A stretch of DNA of 47,500 nt from Glandiceps talaboti (GCF_964340395.1 NC_135567.1:4529899-4577398); one strand, 5' to 3'. Shown: positions 1 to 12,344, numbered from the stretch's first letter. Numbers and translations: made by a program. The notes: generated by a model from the sequence alone, not told the origin.

Positions 1-247
1 TTTCAAATCATTTCAAGTCATATTGACAAAAATGATATTAAAAAAAAGATCAAGTACAAAGTGAGAAAATGTGGGGAAAACATGCACAGTGGAGGCCAGT
101 TACCATTTAAAGATACAAATTCATTTATTTGAAATTGTGTCTCTATTGGTTATGTTTGTGTGCAATTCAACATGTTCATGGCAACGGAGAAACAGATTTT
201 AGAGTCACTCCATCCAGTAAATTTCAAGGTATTTCATAACCTGTGTG

Positions 248-251
<4 letters not shown>
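1..251. other. Unannotated flank, no gene seen
   Basis: AT-rich sequence with no convincing exon, RNA gene or repeat. It ends at the AT microsatellite that abuts the 3' end of the Penelope-like element. Confidence 0.5.

Positions 252-336
<85 letters not shown>
252..336. repeat. (AT)n microsatellite at Penelope-like element 3' end
   Basis: About 85 bp of uninterrupted AT dinucleotide. The same join, (TA)n followed by ACTCGGTGAGTATCAA, occurs at 22540, so the AT run appears to belong to the element's 3' terminus or to its preferred target rather than being chance. Confidence 0.9.
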
Positions 337-337
<1 letters not shown>

Positions 338-423
338 CTCGGTGAGTATCAATCTGCTAAGACAGTGCTCTATACCGCAGTGGCAGAGCGTAATAGTTTT
401 GGTTGTACTGGAACTCTTTCTTG

Positions 424-466
424 GTTGTAACTCGGAGTTTCACGCAAAGTGCGATCATCAGACAAC
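424..466 (-). ncRNA. Hammerhead-like ribozyme motif of the Penelope-like element
   Basis: On the minus strand the order is stem I GTTGT, core CTGATGA (455-461), stem II CGCA/TGCG with a CTT loop, core GAAA, a short stem III ACT/AGT, then GTT and ACAAC, which closes stem I with five Watson-Crick pairs. The predicted cleavage is after GUU. Type I hammerheads with a tiny stem III are known in Penelope-like elements. One departure from consensus is that positions 10.1 and 11.1 are U and U instead of a purine-pyrimidine pair, so activity is uncertain although the fold is clear. Confidence 0.65.
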
Positions 467-667
467 TCTGAGGCCTACTCTCTGGATGTGCTGTATATAT
501 AGAGTGTAGACAATAGAAATACCATCACTATTGTCGGTGTCGGTGAGTAGGTGTTGTATGTGTGGAGGTGTTGGTTGTTTTTGTGTGAGTTATTGGGTGC
601 GGACAAGTAAGTGTTGGCAGGTTGTTACATGTTGGGCTTTGATGTTTCGTTAGTTAACGGGTTTAGT

Positions 668-1540
668 TTAGGTGATAGATGCTCTATTGAAGTTGGACAA
701 ATAAAACTGTCGGCATTTGGATATTAACTCAGTTCTTTTGTTTAGTGTGGAGCTTTTGTCTGCTTTAATAATAGTTAGTTTTTCGGTTAAACACAGGTTG
801 CATCGTTTTGTTTTATTGGTGTATGCTTGGGCTTTCTTGCTGATGGACCAGGATACGGAAAAAGGCTCATTGTTTCTTTTCAGTTTCCAAATGTGTTTTG
901 ATAGTTCTGTGCTGTTTTCGTGTTTTTCATGTTTGAATGACTGTTTGTGGTTGGCGTATCTCTGTTTGAAGTTGTTCTCTGTTAGACCGATATATACTTT
1001 TGTTTGTTTTCCGTGGACGGTGGCTTGGTATACGATGTTTTCCGTTTGGCATTCGCCGTTCAAAGGGCAGGTGTCTTTCTGTCTGCAATTAATTTTACAA
1101 GGTTTTTGAGTGGGTTTAGTTTCGCTGTTGGAGATGGTGGCGTTATGCGCTTTGATTATGGTAGCCATGTTTTGCATGCAGCTATAACTGACTTTGACAT
1201 TGTTTCTGTTGAATATTTTGTGTAACTTGGAGTCTGCTGGGAAATGTTTTGCGATTAGGTTGAGGAATCGTTTGCCTACATTGGTGGCTACGTTTTTGCT
1301 GTATGGTGGGTTAAACCAGATGGTGTTTCTATTTCTGTTTTTCTTGTTTTTCTGCGTCGGGGTGCTGGTGTACGTGATGTTCTCTTTGTGGCCGCTGGTT
1401 TTTAGTGCATTTTGGTACAGTGGGGCTGCCTGGTTGAAGATGTGTTCGTCGGATGATATGTCGGAAATTCTACGGCCGATGGCTGACGATATGTTCTTGA
1501 TGATGCTGGGTGGGTGGTTAGACTGCGTGTGTATGTACAT
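668..1540 (-). CDS. Penelope-like element protein, C-terminal part with GIY-YIG endonuclease
   Basis: A 290-codon frame. Residues 1-60 (MYIHTQSNHPPSIIKN... with RISDISS) match the end of the reverse transcriptase region of Penelope-like elements. Around residues 70-130 lies the linker with IWFNPPYSKNV and KVSYSCMQNM. A cysteine cluster C-x3-C-x5-C-x5-C then precedes the GIY-YIG domain (VYQATV, VYIGLTENNFKQRYANH, and the later conserved Glu in STELSKHIW). The family's endonuclease nicks target DNA for insertion. The ATG is not the native start: the frame stays open upstream until the inverted junction at 1557, and the catalytic reverse transcriptase domain is absent. The GIY-YIG core has no visible break, but the copy cannot be autonomous. 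Confidence 0.85.
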   Translation of the reverse strand: MYIHTQSNHPPSIIKNISSAIGRRISDISSDEHIFNQAAPLYQNALKTSGHKENITYTSTPTQKNKKNRNRNTIWFNPPYSKNVATNVGKRFLNLIAKHFPADSKLHKIFNRNNVKVSYSCMQNMATIIKAHNATISNSETKPTQKPCKINCRQKDTCPLNGECQTENIVYQATVHGKQTKVYIGLTENNFKQRYANHKQSFKHEKHENSTELSKHIWKLKRNNEPFSVSWSISKKAQAYTNKTKRCNLCLTEKLTIIKADKSSTLNKRTELISKCRQFYLSNFNRASIT

Positions 1541-1616
1541 GGGGTTGTCGTTGGGTTACCCTTACAGAAAACCCAACGACAACCCCATGTACATACACAC
1601 GTAGTCTAACCACCCA
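1511..1616. repeat. 47-bp foldback at the truncated end of the Penelope-like element
   Basis: Arms 1511-1557 and 1570-1616 are reverse complements over 47 bp with one mismatch, around a 12-base loop (1558-1569). The left arm is coding sequence of the element, so the right arm is an inverted extra piece created at insertion. Confidence 0.9.
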
Positions 1617-1858
1617 TTGACTCAACTACTGTGGTCGAAAACACCAGTTTAGGTCGCACTGGCAACCATTGTCTTCTGTACAAGAACTCAGCGCCAGCCG
1701 ATGTTTACTATAAATAGCTGTAAATGTCATTGAAGTAAACATGCATATAGGGGACTCCCCTTCTAAGTCCCTGGTTTATGAATAATAATGAGCTTGTACA
1801 CAAAATGGCTGTGTGAGGGCAGTAATCCCTTCAGATCACTATGGTGACCTCACAACAG
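1615..1858. repeat. Direct repeat A, copy 1 (LTR-like)
   Basis: About 240 bp, near-identical to 2662-2903. It runs from TTGACTCAACTACTG to GTGACCTCACA and contains TATAAATAG, a good TATA-box match. The left edge coincides with the Penelope-like foldback and may have been cut by it. Confidence 0.8.
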
Positions 1859-2661
1859 TCCACAGTCTCGAAAATCTTGTAGTCTCGCAAGAAATAGTGG
1901 GTGTGGAAACTGACACCAACTTAAAAAAGACAATGTAAAGCTATTCTTCCAATACGTAATCTGAAAGGAAGAAATAAACAACACAAAGACCATATGGAAA
2001 GCAATGGAAAACCTGAACTAGACACTCACACATGAAAAAAGAATATAATAAAATACAATAAAACAAAAAATCTACCTACCCCACCTATTTTAAAATTGAA
2101 TGTAATCGGAAGCACACAATTCTTTTAGGCCTTAGTAACAGTACATCATTCATTTACAGATATTTAAACTACACTGCTAGGACTAATGAAGTGACTACAA
2201 ACGTACAAAGAGACTTATTATTTTGCATACATTTATTTTCATTTAATGTATAAAGTACGCAATATTTTGACGTCTTGCTTTGGATCGTGACAGGAGAAAA
2301 CTGGGTCCTCGTCTTTCAAGTGTATTTGACATGCTGCCTTGGCGAAAGAAATCAAAACATAGTCAAGCCAAGTTCACGTAGAAAGTCTTTCAGCTCTGGT
2401 ACCTTAAGCTATAATTAAAAGTTGTCCATGATAAACATGTAACGGAATATCCTGTCCCTTATACACAGACAGTGTGCTTTCAAGTGTTTAAATGACACAT
2501 CACAGCCGAAGCTTAACCTTTGTCATGTGGTTAGCAACCGTTGCTGGGTGGTCTCGTGAGATTTCGCCACTGCCGGAATATCCCATGTCAATATTGTGTA
2601 AATTCTCAGTAACATGAGAATGACCAGAATTACGCCAACTGTTAAGTTTTTGTGGAGGCAG
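1859..2661. other. Spacer between direct repeats, containing a dispersed repeat
   Basis: Positions ~1899-2135 resemble, in opposite orientation, the stretch at 44281-44563: shared blocks include AAACTGACACCA, CTATTCTTCCAAT and CTACCCCACCTATT. This marks a dispersed family with a member at each end of the window. No intact gene is seen; the short frame at 2523-2729 (minus) resembles nothing I know. Confidence 0.5.
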
Positions 2662-2903
2662 ATTGACTCAACTACTGTTGTCGAAAACATCAGTTTAGGT
2701 CGCCCTGGCAACCATTGTCTTCTGTACAAGAACTCAGCGCCAGCCGATGTTTACTATAAATAGCTGAAAATGTCATTGAGGTAAACATATAGGGGATTCC
2801 CCTTCTTAGTCCCTGGTTTATGAATATTAATGAGGTTGTACACAAAATGGCTGTGTGAGGGCAGCAATCCCTTCAGATCACTATGGTGACCTCACAGCAG
2901 ACG
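2662..2903. repeat. Direct repeat A, copy 2 (LTR-like)
   Basis: Second copy of the 240-bp repeat, same orientation, ~1.05 kb from copy 1, with the same TATAAATAG. TG...CA-type edges, a TATA box and a short spacer fit a terminal-repeat retrotransposon in miniature, but no clear primer-binding site or target duplication was found. Confidence 0.75.
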
Positions 2904-4669
2904 TAGCTCAATACTTGATGGTATTAAGAGTTGAAAGGACTGTGTAAATTATATACATTTCACTGGTATCTTGTGTTGATGGTGGAATTATTGTAAACAG
3001 ACTTAAAGAAATAGTGAATGTTTTTCCGACATTTTCCGATATTCCCCGACATTTTTTGATACTGTTTTTAACATAGCAACCATAAGTATTTGTACATAGA
3101 TATCGATATTTCTGTAACAATCGATGATACCGTGACTGCCACATATCCCCAACTATATTCAGTGTCAATAACCAATGAAATTGTCCTGAGTCTTGCACTG
3201 GAACCCGGAAATACGTACGTACGCATATACGCACATCATGTTTTCAGTTGAGTTGGAGAATTTGAAGTAGACAATATTTTGTTGGATAAAATCAGAGTAC
3301 AAACAATAATATATAGTATGGAGTCAATGATCATATCAACCTGTACTCAAATGTATGTGTACACTTACTTTGGAGATTTTGTGATAAAAGACTGAACCTA
3401 GCTCCATAGATGGAATTCTCAAGAACTGCTGGTATTTTAGGTATTTACAATTCATTTAGGTGATTTTAGAATTGCTTAAGTTTGATACAGATAATTTCAA
3501 AAATTGTTACAACAGACATCACCAACTAGTACATTCCAACAGCAATGATGTTTTTCCTAAATTTGAATTTTTTAAAAGCGTTTTATGTCTATTTTTCAAA
3601 AAATTCACATAATATGGATATATTGGTTATCATGGCAACTGATGTTCATTATATGACCTCTTTTTTGAACTCAGCATGACAAACTACCCTTGATAGAGGG
3701 GTCAATGTGCAAATAAAAAGATATTTATCAGATTTATATTATTTGTGAGATGTATGTGTATTTAAAAAACACATAATTTTCACGTCTACCATATGTTTCC
3801 ATGGAAACAACTATCCAATTTTATACAATTTATGTTACACAAGGTAGCACTAACTCATACAGGTCTAAAACAAGGACATTTCTTCGCTGTATTATTTTTT
3901 TTTCAATGTTTTATGTCAAATTTTGGAAAAATGATTAACATATTATGGTGATTTTGGTTACCATAGCAACATATGTTCATAAAAATGACCCCCTTTTTGA
4001 ACTTAGCAAAAAAAACTACCCCAGGTCGGGTGACTAATATTCAAATAAACTTGATTATTATCAAAATTATTATTATATAAGAATTATCTAACTATTATGT
4101 TTATCTGAAATAACAAATTTCGGCTCCGTAAACTGACACTGTATCATCACACACTTTTGTGTACAATGGAAGATATTATCTAAGGTTTTAAAGTTATTTT
4201 TTTATTGAAATTAAGGAAGAGTCATTTCAAAGATCATAAACATATCTCTACATAAGTCAGAAATAGAATATCATACAAAATGATTAATTTCAATATTTGA
4301 ATATCAAAATCCATCAAAGTGAAACGCTATGTTTTCTAAAGAATGATGAAAATTATCTTAGAATCAAAGTGTGTCTTGCCATTCTAAATAACCTATGTTA
4401 ATCTTCAACTAAAGTGAATGACGCAATCTTTGAGAGCTGACGTTCTTAAATGACAAATATCCATTTAAAATTGTAGCTAACTGAGTTTCACTGACAAAGT
4501 AATGTGCACTTCAAATGAATTTTACCATCATCACCACAAACATAACTCACCACCACCACCACCACCACCAGCAGTACCGCCATCACCAGTTTCCACCAGC
4601 AGCACAACAATACTCATCATCACCCCTACCACCATTGGCACCACAACTGCCATGTACATGTATATTCTG
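2904..4669. other. Non-genic stretch with diverged dispersed repeats
   Basis: No convincing exon. Two diverged copies of one repeat lie ~350 bp apart (about 3590-3780 and 3940-4080). Both contain a form of GTTAYCATRGCAAC, then ATGTTCAT, TTTTTGAACT and ACTACCC. A short (CAC)n run is at 4548-4571. The frame at 2908-3234 (minus) has no recognisable motif. Confidence 0.5.
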
Positions 4670-7600
4670 TAGAAATTATAGAAGTTGAATATGAGAAGTT
4701 TAAATAGTAGAGGATTACCAAAAATATGAATTTAGAATTTTAATGTATTTGTAGTGAGAAAACTATTATTAATTTTTAAAAGGAGGAAAATCATGAAATA
4801 TCATCCATCTTTTTTTATTAAATTATTTATATTGGGTGACATGACTCACTCTAAAAGTTTAATGTTCAAGTGTTTTTAAGAAATATGATTTCTGGGGGTT
4901 AAAATTGGAAAAAATATTGTTTGCATGCATTCCTATGGGGATTTCAAAGGTCAACATTTATGTACCTTCATAATTAACTATAGTTGTCAGAATTTTATCC
5001 AATTTTTTTGTGTTTGGTTACTCATATAACATATATCTAAATGTATGAGAAACTATGAATAATTTTTAAAATGAGGAAAATCATAAAATATCATGCACCT
5101 TTTTATATTTGGTTACTTATATTGGATGACATGACTCACTCTAAAAGTTTAATGTTCAAATGTTTTTAGGAAATATGTTTTCTGGGGTTTAAAATTGGAA
5201 AAATTACATATACATTGCTGTCGATGGGAACCTATTAATGCTCACCTATACAATGTATTTATTTTTTAATTAGATGGATATAATTCAAGTGAAGGTGATA
5301 TTCCAATAGAGCACATAATGTTGTACTTAGATATCTTGTTCTTTTATGTTCAAGTAGTCTACAGTTTTTTTTAGGAATTTATTTAATTATTTGTATTGGA
5401 CGCATTTACCCCTATGCTTAACACATGATTATGGGGGTAGGGGTAACACATCACACAGTATTAAGCTTCCCAATTGAGAACCCCTGAGACTAGAGTAAAA
5501 CTTTGACCTGTTTCAGATACCTCTAATCCTCCTCTATCCAACAATGAACTGCATTTGGTGATTGGATCAAATGAAATGATACAGGAAGCAAAAAGCAAAT
5601 GTATACCAGTGAAAAAAAACCAAATCTTGAATTTCACAGTGACTATCACAACCATTCCCTTTTTCACTACCAATCTTGAATACTTAGGACTACAACCAAA
5701 CTAACTATCGCTTGTGATAGCTTGACATGTCTACAAATTTAAATGGACGACCTGGGGTCAAAGGTCATACACTTCCAGTACGAACTACATAATTATTATC
5801 TGAAGTCATGAGTATGTACCACCAGAAGTAATGGCGGTACAACCAAGTTACAACTAATTTTAGATACCTTGACCTGTCCACTATCTTCAACTAAAGTTGT
5901 AGGGTCATAGGTCAAATATTAACAAAATGGCGACTGTCCAAAGAAAGCATACATTCACTCATATGGGTGATTTTTAGTGAACAATTCCTTTATTTTGGGC
6001 GGATCCCATCTCACAACCCCTGAAGCTAGGACCAAAGTGAAATTGCTTTTGGAAACCTTCACATGTCTACTATTGCCAATGAACGCCATTTAGTGAAATT
6101 CCAATTCTTAAAGAAATGGGATTTTTTTAAAATAAGCATGTTTTTACCCTTTGGCAATATTCGTACTTGTAGAATTTTGGGTTTGCAAAATATACCCTAA
6201 CATTAGCAAGGCACTCATGGTAGTGTATCATGACATAATTTGAGATCAGGTCAGGTATTTCAAAGTTCACGACCACATATGTCCTATCACACTACACATA
6301 TAGTAGGTGACAGTATAGGCCAAAGATTTGACCCAAAAATCTTAACTAGTATTGCCATGTTGGGTCATGTGAGGGTCATGAAGTCAAAGTTCATCAAGTG
6401 ATAGGCCAAAGGTACCAATTTGGTATCAAAGGTCAGAGGTCAAAATTGGATGGAACATATCTTTGCATAGGTATATACCATTGACACAACGCAAAGGTCA
6501 AAGGTCACATCAAGGTCATGAACCTGTAACCTGAAACTCATGGTAGTGTATTTTAACATCACTCGCAGTCAGGTCAGGTATGTCAAAGTTCATGGCCACA
6601 TTGGTGAATTATATATGCCTAAGATTTGACCCCAAAATGTTAACTATATGGCCATGTTGGGTCATGTAGGGATCTTGAGGTCAAAGTTCATTAAGTGCTG
6701 GGTCACAGGTACCAATTTGGGTTCAGAGGTCATAGTTAGATGGTACATACATATGCATAGGTATATGCCATTGACAGAACACAAAGGTCAAATCAAGGTC
6801 ATGACCCAATAGGGTACTCATGGTAGTGTATCATGACATCATTTGAGGTCAGGTCAGGTATGTCAAAGTTCATGACCACATATGTCCTATCACACTACAC
6901 ATATAGTAGGTGACTGTATAGGCCAAAGATTTGACCTCAAAATGTTAACTAATGTGGCCATGTTGGGTCATGTAGGGGTCATGAGGTCAAAGGTCATAAA
7001 GTGCTGGGTCAAATGTATCTAACCCTAACCCTAACATAAGTTCAACTGAGTGATGGCCAATTTGCTATGTAAAGTTGTCAAATTGACTATTACATGGTTT
7101 TCTATGGGGGTCAAAGGTAATCCATGTATGCATTTTTTTGGAATTTTATGTAATTTTTTTGTGTTTGGTTACTCATATAACATATATCTAAATGTAAGAG
7201 AAGTTGCAAGAATGTAGGACTACCAGAATTATGATTTTAGAATTTAGCTGGAAAATTTAAATGTTTAACATGTATTTTTACATAGGAAACTATGAATAAT
7301 TTTTAAAATGAGGAAAATCATAAAATATCATGCACTTTTTTATATTTTATTACTTATATGGGGTGACATGACTCACTCTAAAAGTTTAATGTTCAAATGT
7401 TTTTAGGAAATATGTTTTCTGGGGTTTAAAATTGGAAAAATTACATATACATTGCTGTCTATGGGAACCTATTAATGCTCACCTATACAATGTATTTATT
7501 TTTTAATTAGATGGATATAATTCAAGTGAAGGTGATATTCCAATAGAGCACATAATGTTGTACCTAAATATCTTGTTCTTTTATGTTCAAGTACTGTACA

Positions 7601-10600
7601 GTTTTGTTTAGGAATTTATTTAATTATTTGTATTGGACGCATTTACCCCTATGCTTAACACATGATTATGGGGTAGGGGTAACACATCACACAGTATTAA
7701 GCTTTCCAATTGAGAACCCCTGGGACTAGAGTAAAACTTTGACCTGTTTCAGATACCTCTAATCCTCCTCTATCCCACAATGCATTTGGTGATTGGATCA
7801 AATAAGACGATACAGGAAGCAAAAAGCAAATGTATACCAGTGAAAAAACCCAAATCATGAATTTCAAGGTGACTATCACAACCATTCCCTTTTTCACTAC
7901 CAATTTTGAATGCTTAGGACTACAACCAAAGTAACTATCGCTTGTACTGATAGCTTGACATGTCTACAAATTAAAATGGACGACCAGAGGTCAAAGGTCA
8001 TACAGTTCCAGTACGAACTACAAAATTATTATCTGAAGTCATGAGTATGTACCACCAGACGTAATGGTGGTACAACCAAGTTACAACTAATTGTAGATAC
8101 CTTGACCTGTCCACTATCTTCAACTAAAGTTGTAGGGTCATAGGTCAAATATTAACAAAATGACGACTGTCCAAAGAAAGCAATAATTCACTCATATAGG
8201 TGGTTTTTAGTGAACAATTCCCTTATTTTGGGCGGATCCCATCTCACAACCCCTGAAGCTAGGACCAAAATGAAATTGTTTTTGGAAACATTGACATGTC
8301 TACTATTACCAATGAACGCCATTTAGTGAAATTCCAATTCTTAAATAAATGGGGTATTTTTAAAATAAGCATGTTTTTACCCTATGGCAATATTCGTACT
8401 TGTAGAATTTTGGGTTTGCAAAATATACCCTAACTTTAGAAGGGCACTCATGGTAGTGTATCATGACATAATTTGAGATCAGGTCAGGTATTTCAAAGTT
8501 CATGACCACATATGTCCTATCACACTACACATATAGTAGGTGACAGTATAGGCCAAAGATTTGACCCCAAAATGTTAACTATTATTGCCATGTTGGGTCA
8601 TGTGAGGGTCATGAAGTCAAAGTTCATTAATAGATAGGCCAAAGGTACCAATTTGGTTTCAAAGGTCAGAGGTCAAAATTGGATGGCACATATCTTTGCA
8701 TAGGTATATGCCATTGACACAACGCAAAGGTCAAAGGTCACATCAAGGTCATGAACCTGTAACCTTAAACTCATGGTAGCGTATTTTAACATCACTCACG
8801 GTCAGGTCAGGTATGTCAAAGTTCATGGCCACATTGGTGAATTATATATGCCTAAGATTTGACCCCAAAATGTTAACTATATGGCCATGTTGGGTCATGT
8901 AGGGATCTTGAGGTCAAAGTTCATTAAGTGCTGGGTCACAGGTACCAATTTGGGTTCAGAGGTCATAGTTAGATGGTACATACATATGCATAGGTATATG
9001 CCATTGACACAACACAAAGGTCAAATCAAGGTCATGACCCTATAGGGCACTCATGGTAGTGTATCAAGACATCATTTGAGGTCAGGTCAGGTATGTCAAA
9101 GTTCATGACCACATATGTCCTATTACACTACACATATAGTAGATGATAGTATAGACCAAAGATTTGACCTCAAAATGTTAACTAATGTGGCCATGTTGGG
9201 TAATGTAGGGGTCATGAGGTCAAAGGTCATTAAGTGCTGGGTCAAAGGTATCTAACCCTAACCCTAACATAAGTTCAACTGAGTGATAGCCAATTTGCTA
9301 TGTAAAGTTGTCAAATTGACTATTACATGGTTTTCTATGGGGGTCAAAGGTCATCCATGTATGCATTGTTTGGGAATTTTATGTAATTTTTTGTGTTTGG
9401 TTACTCATATAACATATATCTAAATGTAAGAGAAGTTGCAAGAATGTAGGTCTACCAGAATTATGATTTTAGAATTTAGCTGCAAAATTTAAATGTTTAA
9501 CATGTGTTTTTACATAGGAAACTATGAATAATTTTTAAAATGAGGAAAATCATAAAATATCATGCACTTTTTTATATTTTATTACTTATATGGGGTGACA
9601 TGACTCACTCTAAAAGTTTAATGTTCAAATGTTTTTAGGAAATATGTTTTCTGGGGGTTAAAATTGGAAAAATTACATATACATTGCTGTCGATGGGAAC
9701 CTATTAATGCTCACCTATACAATGTATTTATTTTTTAATTAGATGGATATAATTCAAGTGAAGGTGATATTCCAATAGAGCACATAATGTTGTACTTAGA
9801 TATCTTGTTCTTTTATGCTCAAGTACTCTACAGTTTTTTTTAGGAATTTATTTAATTATTTGTATTTGACGCATTTACCCCTTTGCTTAACACATGATTA
9901 TGAGGGTAGGGGTAACACATCACACGGTATTAAGCTTCCCAATTGAGAACCCCTGGGACTAGAGTAAAACTTTGACCTGTTTCAGATACCTCTAATCCTC
10001 CTCTATCCCACAATGCATTTGGTGATTGGATCAAATAAGACGATACAGGAAGCAAAAAGCAAATGTATACCAGTGAAAAAACCCAAATCATGAATTTCAC
10101 GGTGACTATCACAACCATTCCCTTTTTCACTACCAATTTTGAATACTTAGGACTACAACCAAAGTAACTATCGCTTGTACTGATAGCTTGACATGTCTAC
10201 AAATTAAAATGGACGACCAGAGGTCAAAGGTCATACAGTTCCAGTACGAACTACAAAATTATTATCTGAAGTCATGAGTACGTACCACCAGACGTAATGG
10301 TGGTACAACCAAGTTACAACTGATTTTAGATACCTTGACCTGTCCACTATCTACAACTAAAGTCATAGGTCAAATATTAACAAAATGGCGACTGTCCAAA
10401 GAAAGCATACATTCACTCATATAAGTGGTTTTTAGTGAACAATTCCCTTATTTTGGGCGGATCCCATCTCACAACCCCTGAAGCTAGGACCAAAGTGAAA
10501 TTGTTTTTGGAAACATTGACATGTCTACTATTACCAATGAACGCCATTTAGTGAAATTCCAATTCTTAAAGAAATGGTATTTTTTTTAAATAAGTATGTT

Positions 10601-12344
10601 TTTACCCTATGGCAATATTCGTACTTGTAGAATTTTGGGTTTGCAAAATATACCCTAACTTTAGAAGGGCACTCATGGTAGTGTATCATGACATAATTTG
10701 AGATCAGGTCAGGTATTTCAAAGTTCATGACCACATATTTCCTATCACACTACACATATAGTAGGTGACAGTATAGGCCAAAGATTTGACCCCAAAATGT
10801 TAACTAATATTGCCATGTTGGGTCATGTGAGGGTCATGAAGTCAAAGTTCATTAAGTGATAGGCCAAAGGTACCAATTTGGTTTCAAAGGTCAGAGGTCA
10901 AAATTGGATAGCACATATCTTTGCATAGGTATATGCCATTGACACAACGCAAAGGTCAAAGGTCACATCAAGGTCATGAACCTGTAACCTGAAACTCATG
11001 GTAGTGTATTTTAACATCACTCGCGGTCAGGTCAGGTATGTCAAAGTTCACGGCCACATTGGTGAATTATATATGCCTAAGATTTGACCCCAAAATGTTA
11101 ACTATATGGCCATGTTGGGTCATGTAGGGATCTTGAGGTCAAAGTTCATTAAGTGCTGGGTCACAGGTACCAATTTGGGTTCAGAGGTCATAGTTAGATG
11201 GTACATACATATGCATAGGTATATGCCATTGACACAACACAAAGGTCAAATCAAGGTCATGACCCTATAGGGCACTCATGGTAGTGTATCAAGACATCAT
11301 TTGAGGTCAGGTCAGGTATGTCAAAGTTCATGACCACATATGTCCTATTACACTACACATATAGTAGATGACAGTATAGACCAAAGATTTGACCTCAAAA
11401 TGTTAACTAATGTGGCCATGTTGGGTAATGTAGGGGTCATGAGGTCAAAGGTCATTAAGTGCTGGGTCAAAGGTATCTAACCCTAACCCTAACATAAGTT
11501 CAACTGAGTGATAGCCAATTTGCTATGTAAAGTTGTCAAATTAACTATTACATGGTTTTCTATGGGGGTCAAAGGTCATCCATGTATGCATTGTTTTGGA
11601 ATTTTATGTAATTTTTTGTGTTTGGTTACTCATATAACATATATCTAAATGTAAGAGAAGTTGAAAGAATGTAGGTCTACCAGAATTATGATTTTAGAAT
11701 TTAGCTGCAAAATTTAAATGTTTAACATGTGTTTTTACATAGGAAACTATGAATAATTTTTAAAATGAGGAAAATCATAAAATATCATGCACTTTTTTAT
11801 ATTTTATTACTTATATGGGGTGACATGACTCACTCTAAAAGTTTAATGTTCAAATGTTTTTAGGAAATATGTTTTCTGGGGATTAAAATTGGAAAAATTA
11901 CATATACATTGCTGTCTATGGGAACCTATTAATGCTCACCTATACAATGTATTTATTTTTTAATTAGATGGATATAATTCAATTGAAGGTGATATTCCAA
12001 TAGAGCACATAATGTTATACTTAGATATCTTGTTCTTTTATTTTCAAGTACTCTACAGTTTTTTTTAGGAATTTATTTAATTATTTGTATTTGAAGCATT
12101 TACCCTATGCTTAACACATGATTATGGGGTAGGGGTAAGACATCACACAGTATTAAGCTTTCCAATTGAGAACCCCTGGGACTAGAGTAAAACTTTGACC
12201 TGTTTCAGATACCTCTAATCCTCCTCTATCCCACAATGCATTTGGTGATTGGATCAAAGAAGACGATACAGGAAGCAAAAAGCAAATGTATACCAGTGAA
12301 AAAAACCCAAATCATGAATTTCACGGTGACTATCACAACCATTC
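4670..12344. repeat. Tandem array of a ~2.23-kb unit, about 3.4 copies
   Basis: A landmark TTAAGCTT/TTAAGCTTCC recurs at 5461, 7697, 9930 and 12153, giving periods of 2236, 2233 and 2223 bp. The second to fourth copies are nearly identical; the first lacks ~110 bp near 5050 and starts in a diverged partial unit at ~4670. Each unit has an AT-rich half, then ~900 bp dense in AGGTCA and its complement TGACCT, then a telomere-like AACCCTAACCCTAAC block (7021, 9254, 11479). Frames of about 68 codons at 5461, 7697 and 9930 are the same non-coding stretch repeated. Confidence 0.9.
6495..6507 (+). promoter_or_regulatory. AGGTCA direct repeat with 1-base spacer (DR1-like), one of many
   Basis: AGGTCA-A-AGGTCA is a perfect match to the DR1 element bound by RXR/HNF4-type nuclear receptors. 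The same site recurs at 8728-8740 and 10953-10965 in the next units, and other half-site pairs occur near 5757, 6989, 7990 and 10222. Function is unproven; such motifs could be incidental to the repeat. Confidence 0.3.

Larger units (their letters stand above)
337..1616 (-). mobile_element. Penelope-like retroelement, 5'-truncated
   Basis: Read on the minus strand, the copy starts inside the coding region, carries the C-terminal GIY-YIG frame (668-1540), a ~200-bp 3' region and a hammerhead-like motif (424-466), and ends in an (AT)n run. The reverse transcriptase fingers and palm are missing. The broken 5' side ends in a foldback (1511-1616) in which the first ~47 bp of the retained copy are repeated in opposite orientation. 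Penelope-like elements often show 5' truncation with a short inverted piece, so this looks like a dead-on-arrival insertion. A second remnant of the same 3' region lies at 22540-22746. Confidence 0.85.

Noticed and set aside
243-509. 88-codon frame with poly-Tyr-Ile
   Set aside because: Translation of an AT microsatellite joined to Penelope 3' region.
717-1604. Plus-strand frames over 717-1604
   Set aside because: Antisense shadows of the Penelope-like GIY-YIG frame, which has the recognisable motifs.
7021-7035. Telomere end or internal telomere fusion (AACCCTAACCCTAAC)
   Set aside because: Only about two and a half repeats, present at the same place in each 2.23-kb unit; part of the satellite.
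5461-10136. Three near-identical 68-70-codon frames (MVVKKGMVVIVT...)
   Set aside because: One frame repeated with the 2.23-kb tandem unit; the fourth copy is disrupted and there is no gene context.
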